DNA of 64,000 nt from Paenibacillus donghaensis. GTDB taxonomy: Bacteria > Bacillota > Bacilli > Paenibacillales > Paenibacillaceae. Below, piece by piece: positions 61,307 through 64,000 of this stretch. The notes beneath the pieces are model-generated. The model had not been told where the DNA came from, did not search any database, and saw nothing but the letters and a program-made list of their open reading frames with translations. The DNA is taken from the NCBI RefSeq assembly GCF_002192415.1, contig NZ_CP021780.1:2666001-2730000 (forward strand), given 5' to 3'. Positions within the stretch are counted from its first letter, which is position 1. Every line of letters begins with the position of its first letter. The translations under genes were made by a program, and so were the position numbers.

Positions 61307-63546
61307 GGGGTCTGAATAAACAAATCTATAGTCAGTTGCGGCAGAGCCGCAGTTATGCCATCGTCCTGTTTCTAATCGTCCTGCTGACCTCGCTGATGTT
61401 CTTCTTCGTACAGTTCTCTATAGACAAGAACGAAGTGAAGCTTAAGGGATACAATCTGGCTCAGAAGCAGGAACAATTCCGCTTTCAGCTAAGCGATACC
61501 CCGGAAGCAGAGCTGAAGCTGGAAGAACTGAAGCAGCAGTTCGTGATTGAAGAACGCAGGATCAAAAAAGTGACCGAACAAGGCCGTAACCTGTTCCTGA
61601 TGCAAACGCCGCAAGAGTTGAATTTGCCTTATCTGGTTGAAGGTCAGCTGCCGCAGCGTACCGGTGAGATCGCCGTGCTGCCGCAATTTCTGGAGTTGAA
61701 CCATAAACGGGTAGGGGATAAGCTGTATATCGGACGTGAAGGGTATACCATTACGGGAAGTATGTATCTTCCGGATGTTCAGGCGTTTGTTCCGTGGGGC
61801 GAAATGCAGCAGGAATATGCCTCTGCTACGTTTGTGCTGATGCAGCCGGAGGATTACCAGGCAGTGACCGCTTATAAGCGCAACTATTACAGCGCCAGAG
61901 CGAAGTCAGGGGTGGAGGCAGCTGTCTCCCTGCAGAAGCTGAAGGATGACCCTGAATTTATTAATTTCGAACAATCAGAAGATACGGCTGCCAATTCCGA
62001 GCTGCGGCATTCGCTGGAGTCCAATACCAGCTTGGCATTGTCTTTCCTGGTGGTGCTGAGCATGGTCACCTGGTTTATCTTTCATATGTTCTACAAACGA
62101 TTCTTGCTGCTGCATCAACAAGAAATTGGAGTCTATAAGGCCTTGGGGTATACCCGACGTCAGATTAGCTCTGTAATGCTGCGTTTTGCTGTGATTCTGT
62201 CAGCAGCGGGGGCCTTGGGAGGTCTGCTCGCCGGCTTCCTGGCCAGCAATGTGCTGATGAATATGCTGCGCAGCTCGTATTCCTTCCCTTATTATGAGCG
62301 GGGTGTGTCCGCCGCTTCCCTTGCGCTCGGACTATTGCTTCCTGTCGCCGGAACGATACTGATCACTTTAGCGACTATAGTTCCCTTTATGAAGCGGGAG
62401 CCAGCCAGCTTACTCAATCCCGTTCAGAGCAACAGGGATAATCGCGGAGTACTGGCAGCGCTGAACAAGCTTGTAAGCCTGCTGCCGGAGAAGCTGCGAC
62501 TGCCATTCCGCGTGGTACTGCGCAGATGGAATGCCTTGCTTCTCAGTGCTGCCGCTGTGCTCCTGATGACTACGCTGTTTATTATGAGCTATGCCTTATA
62601 CCAATCCAGTAATACCCTTATTGATTCGCAAACGGCAGGCGTAAATTATTCTTACGATATATCCTATTCCAGTCTGCAGCCGGATGCCCTTGAAGCTTCC
62701 GCAGCCGGCCGGATGTATTACTTGCGGCAGCCGGTCGAGCTGTTTACAGAGAGCAGTTCAACCAGTAAGCCGCTGCAAATGCTTGGACTGGACACAGACG
62801 GAGACCTGTTTATACTGCTGGATGATAAGAAGCATCCTATTGAGTTGGAGAATATGGAGGGCGTGGTGGTCCCCCAGGCCATGCATGTATTGTATGGCAT
62901 CGACGCTGGGGATCAGCTGCAATTCAAGGTGAGCGACAGCACATTTACCGCTTCGGTTGAAGCGATCAGCGAGAATGGCGAACCGGATACGGTATACACT
63001 GCCAGACCTCGGCTTGTGGAGTGGCTGAATCTGCCCGCGAACGTTCATTCCGGGTTATGGAGCAAGCTGAACACTGCGGATGTACAAGCCCAGGTGGTTA
63101 CTTCAGCGGATCGGCAAGCCGCCCTGCAGAGCAGCGCGGTGTCCAACCGTTCCAGTGCGGTGATGAACCAGGTGATTGGCCTGGTTATCGGCTGCCTGCT
63201 GATCTACCTGGTGATTCTGCTGAATTTCCAGGACAGCCTCAGGGATATGCAAGTGCTGAAGCTGCTTGGCTACAGACCGAAGGAGATTGGGCGTTTCCTG
63301 CTGGATGTATATAAACCATTATTCGTGGTATTTTATCTGCTATCCCTGCTTCCGGCCATTTATATTACTAAACAAATTCTCCGCTTGATTTCTTTGCAGA
63401 CAGGCGATTATATACCGTTCTCCACCAGTCCGTGGATGCTGGTACTACCGCTGGTAGTCATTCTGTTAGAGTACACGGTGGTTGTAATCAGCTTTCAGAG
63501 GAGGGTACGGAAGGCAAGCGATCAGGAGAGCTTAAACGTAATTTAA
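61303..63546 (+). CDS. Large FtsX-family ABC permease
   Basis: 747 residues. One N-terminal span (YAIVLFLIVLLTSLMFFFV), a large extracellular domain to about 240, and three spans of a first FtsX domain (KRFLLLHQQEIGVYKALGYT). A central span near 405-425 leads to a second extracellular domain. The last three spans form a second FtsX domain with QVLKLLGYRPKEIGRF. Two FtsX halves in one chain suggest a single-chain transporter with a dimer of the ATPase. Similar proteins export lipids, peptides or drugs. It is the last gene of the TetR operon and converges on the DinB-like gene with five bases between. Confidence 0.9.
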   Translation: MRGLNKQIYSQLRQSRSYAIVLFLIVLLTSLMFFFVQFSIDKNEVKLKGYNLAQKQEQFRFQLSDTPEAELKLEELKQQFVIEERRIKKVTEQGRNLFLMQTPQELNLPYLVEGQLPQRTGEIAVLPQFLELNHKRVGDKLYIGREGYTITGSMYLPDVQAFVPWGEMQQEYASATFVLMQPEDYQAVTAYKRNYYSARAKSGVEAAVSLQKLKDDPEFINFEQSEDTAANSELRHSLESNTSLALSFLVVLSMVTWFIFHMFYKRFLLLHQQEIGVYKALGYTRRQISSVMLRFAVILSAAGALGGLLAGFLASNVLMNMLRSSYSFPYYERGVSAASLALGLLLPVAGTILITLATIVPFMKREPASLLNPVQSNRDNRGVLAALNKLVSLLPEKLRLPFRVVLRRWNALLLSAAAVLLMTTLFIMSYALYQSSNTLIDSQTAGVNYSYDISYSSLQPDALEASAAGRMYYLRQPVELFTESSSTSKPLQMLGLDTDGDLFILLDDKKHPIELENMEGVVVPQAMHVLYGIDAGDQLQFKVSDSTFTASVEAISENGEPDTVYTARPRLVEWLNLPANVHSGLWSKLNTADVQAQVVTSADRQAALQSSAVSNRSSAVMNQVIGLVIGCLLIYLVILLNFQDSLRDMQVLKLLGYRPKEIGRFLLDVYKPLFVVFYLLSLLPAIYITKQILRLISLQTGDYIPFSTSPWMLVLPLVVILLEYTVVVISFQRRVRKASDQESLNVI

Positions 63547-63551
63547 GACTA

Positions 63552-64000
63552 TCAATCCCATATCTTAGGGCGGTCAATTCCCATTGTTCTCATATAGTCT
63601 AACAACTGACCTGTGTGAACAGCTTCGTGGTAAGCAATGCGTAATAACATATCCCCAAGTGTTCTAATATAACCACCTGCATCATAAAGGTCGATTTCTA
63701 TATTTTCTAAATCGTTTATACTAATTGTTCTTATGTATTTCAAGAATTCCTCACGATAAGGTTGTGCAAATTCAAGTTCATCATCTACTGATGTGAATTC
63801 TTTTGCTTCAAAGGGATTAAACAAATTAGATAGTGCTTTACCACCTCTACCTATAAGAACTTGGTGAAAAAGAAACTCACCTTGTAATAAATGTCTAATC
63901 ATTTCAGCACAAGTAAGAGCGTCTTCATCAGGTTTCCAATTTAACCTTTCTTCGGGTATAGCTTTCCATAATTTTATACTTCTACGTCTAACTTCTTCAA
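63552..64000 (-). CDS. DinB-like (DUF664-type) protein, partial
   Basis: At least 149 codons; the frame is open to the right edge, so the start is missing. The visible part reads VRRRSIKLWKAIPEERLNWK near the edge and then CAEMIRHLLQGEFLFHQVL, with LRIAYHEAVHTGQLLDYMR close to the end. That is a DinB/YfiT-type four-helix bundle with three His residues in the metal-site pattern (HLLQGEF..H, HEAVHTGQ). Many such proteins are bacillithiol-dependent transferases or have unknown roles. The real start lies outside the window. Confidence 0.85.
   Translation of the reverse strand, partial: EEVRRRSIKLWKAIPEERLNWKPDEDALTCAEMIRHLLQGEFLFHQVLIGRGGKALSNLFNPFEAKEFTSVDDELEFAQPYREEFLKYIRTISINDLENIEIDLYDAGGYIRTLGDMLLRIAYHEAVHTGQLLDYMRTMGIDRPKIWD

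Overview
The window looks like the chromosome of a Paenibacillus-type Firmicute. The evidence is a spore-associated YjcZ-type gene pair, a YeeI-type YebC protein, a YoaS/YozG-type pair, strong GGAGG ribosome binding sites, and long repeat-bearing intergenic spacers. Most genes are of intermediate GC. Two stretches are visibly AT-rich and look acquired: about 35.4-37.4 kb and about 49.7-51.3 kb. No rRNA, tRNA, CRISPR array or insertion sequence was found.

Layout. 0-3.7 kb: azlCD amino-acid exporter and a GH42 beta-galactosidase, divergent from an AraC regulator. 4.7-10.6 kb: a large exported protein followed by a YknXYZ/MacB-like ABC system (ATPase, permease, adaptor). 10.6-16 kb: a GH3 lipoprotein, a CDF metal efflux protein preceded by a 19-bp-period repeat array, a Nudix/winged-helix regulator and a membrane metallophosphoesterase. 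17-20.5 kb: a MarR-SDR-response regulator-kinase operon with a clear promoter/operator. 20.5-24 kb: a hybrid kinase coupled to an orphan CheR. 24.3-26.1 kb: an HrtBA-like ABC pair. 26.7-31.8 kb: an AraC-controlled sugar cluster of three Gfo/Idh/MocA dehydrogenases and a TIM-barrel isomerase. 32-37.2 kb: msrA, a HAD phosphatase, two gene remnants, an exported protein, an AT-rich hydrolase and two tiny YjcZ-like genes that are easily missed.

37.2-45.7 kb holds the most interesting operon: a kleisin-like, a kite-like and a 1492-residue SMC-like ATPase gene in the order of Wadjet/Mks (JetABC). No JetD nuclease is in the window. The ATPase has a Walker A that lacks Ser/Thr and a Walker B that reads Asp-Asn. 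A strong terminator-like hairpin lies between the apparent promoter and the first gene, and a double-TPM membrane protein follows without a visible terminator. 46-59.8 kb: phosphodiester glycosidase, LysR regulator, a MetE-like gene and its 5'-truncated paralogue separated by an AT-rich MFS cassette, a methyltransferase, YebC/YeeI, a zinc protease, a ClC channel, the YoaS/YozG pair, an AlaX-type editing protein and an acetyltransferase. 59.9-63.5 kb: TetR plus an ABC exporter with operators over its promoter. A DinB-like gene runs off the right edge.

The intergenic DNA carries several repeat families. Two have a strikingly rigid architecture: four 19-20 bp units, two forward then two inverted. 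In one family the start-to-start spacing is 51-62-51 bp (three copies, one with a one-base slip in its last unit). In the other it is 50-57-50 bp (two copies). Unit spacing is kept while the spacer sequence differs, which suggests a constrained structure. A third family has an AATTTATA/TATAAATT stem followed by a variable hairpin and sits mostly downstream of genes.
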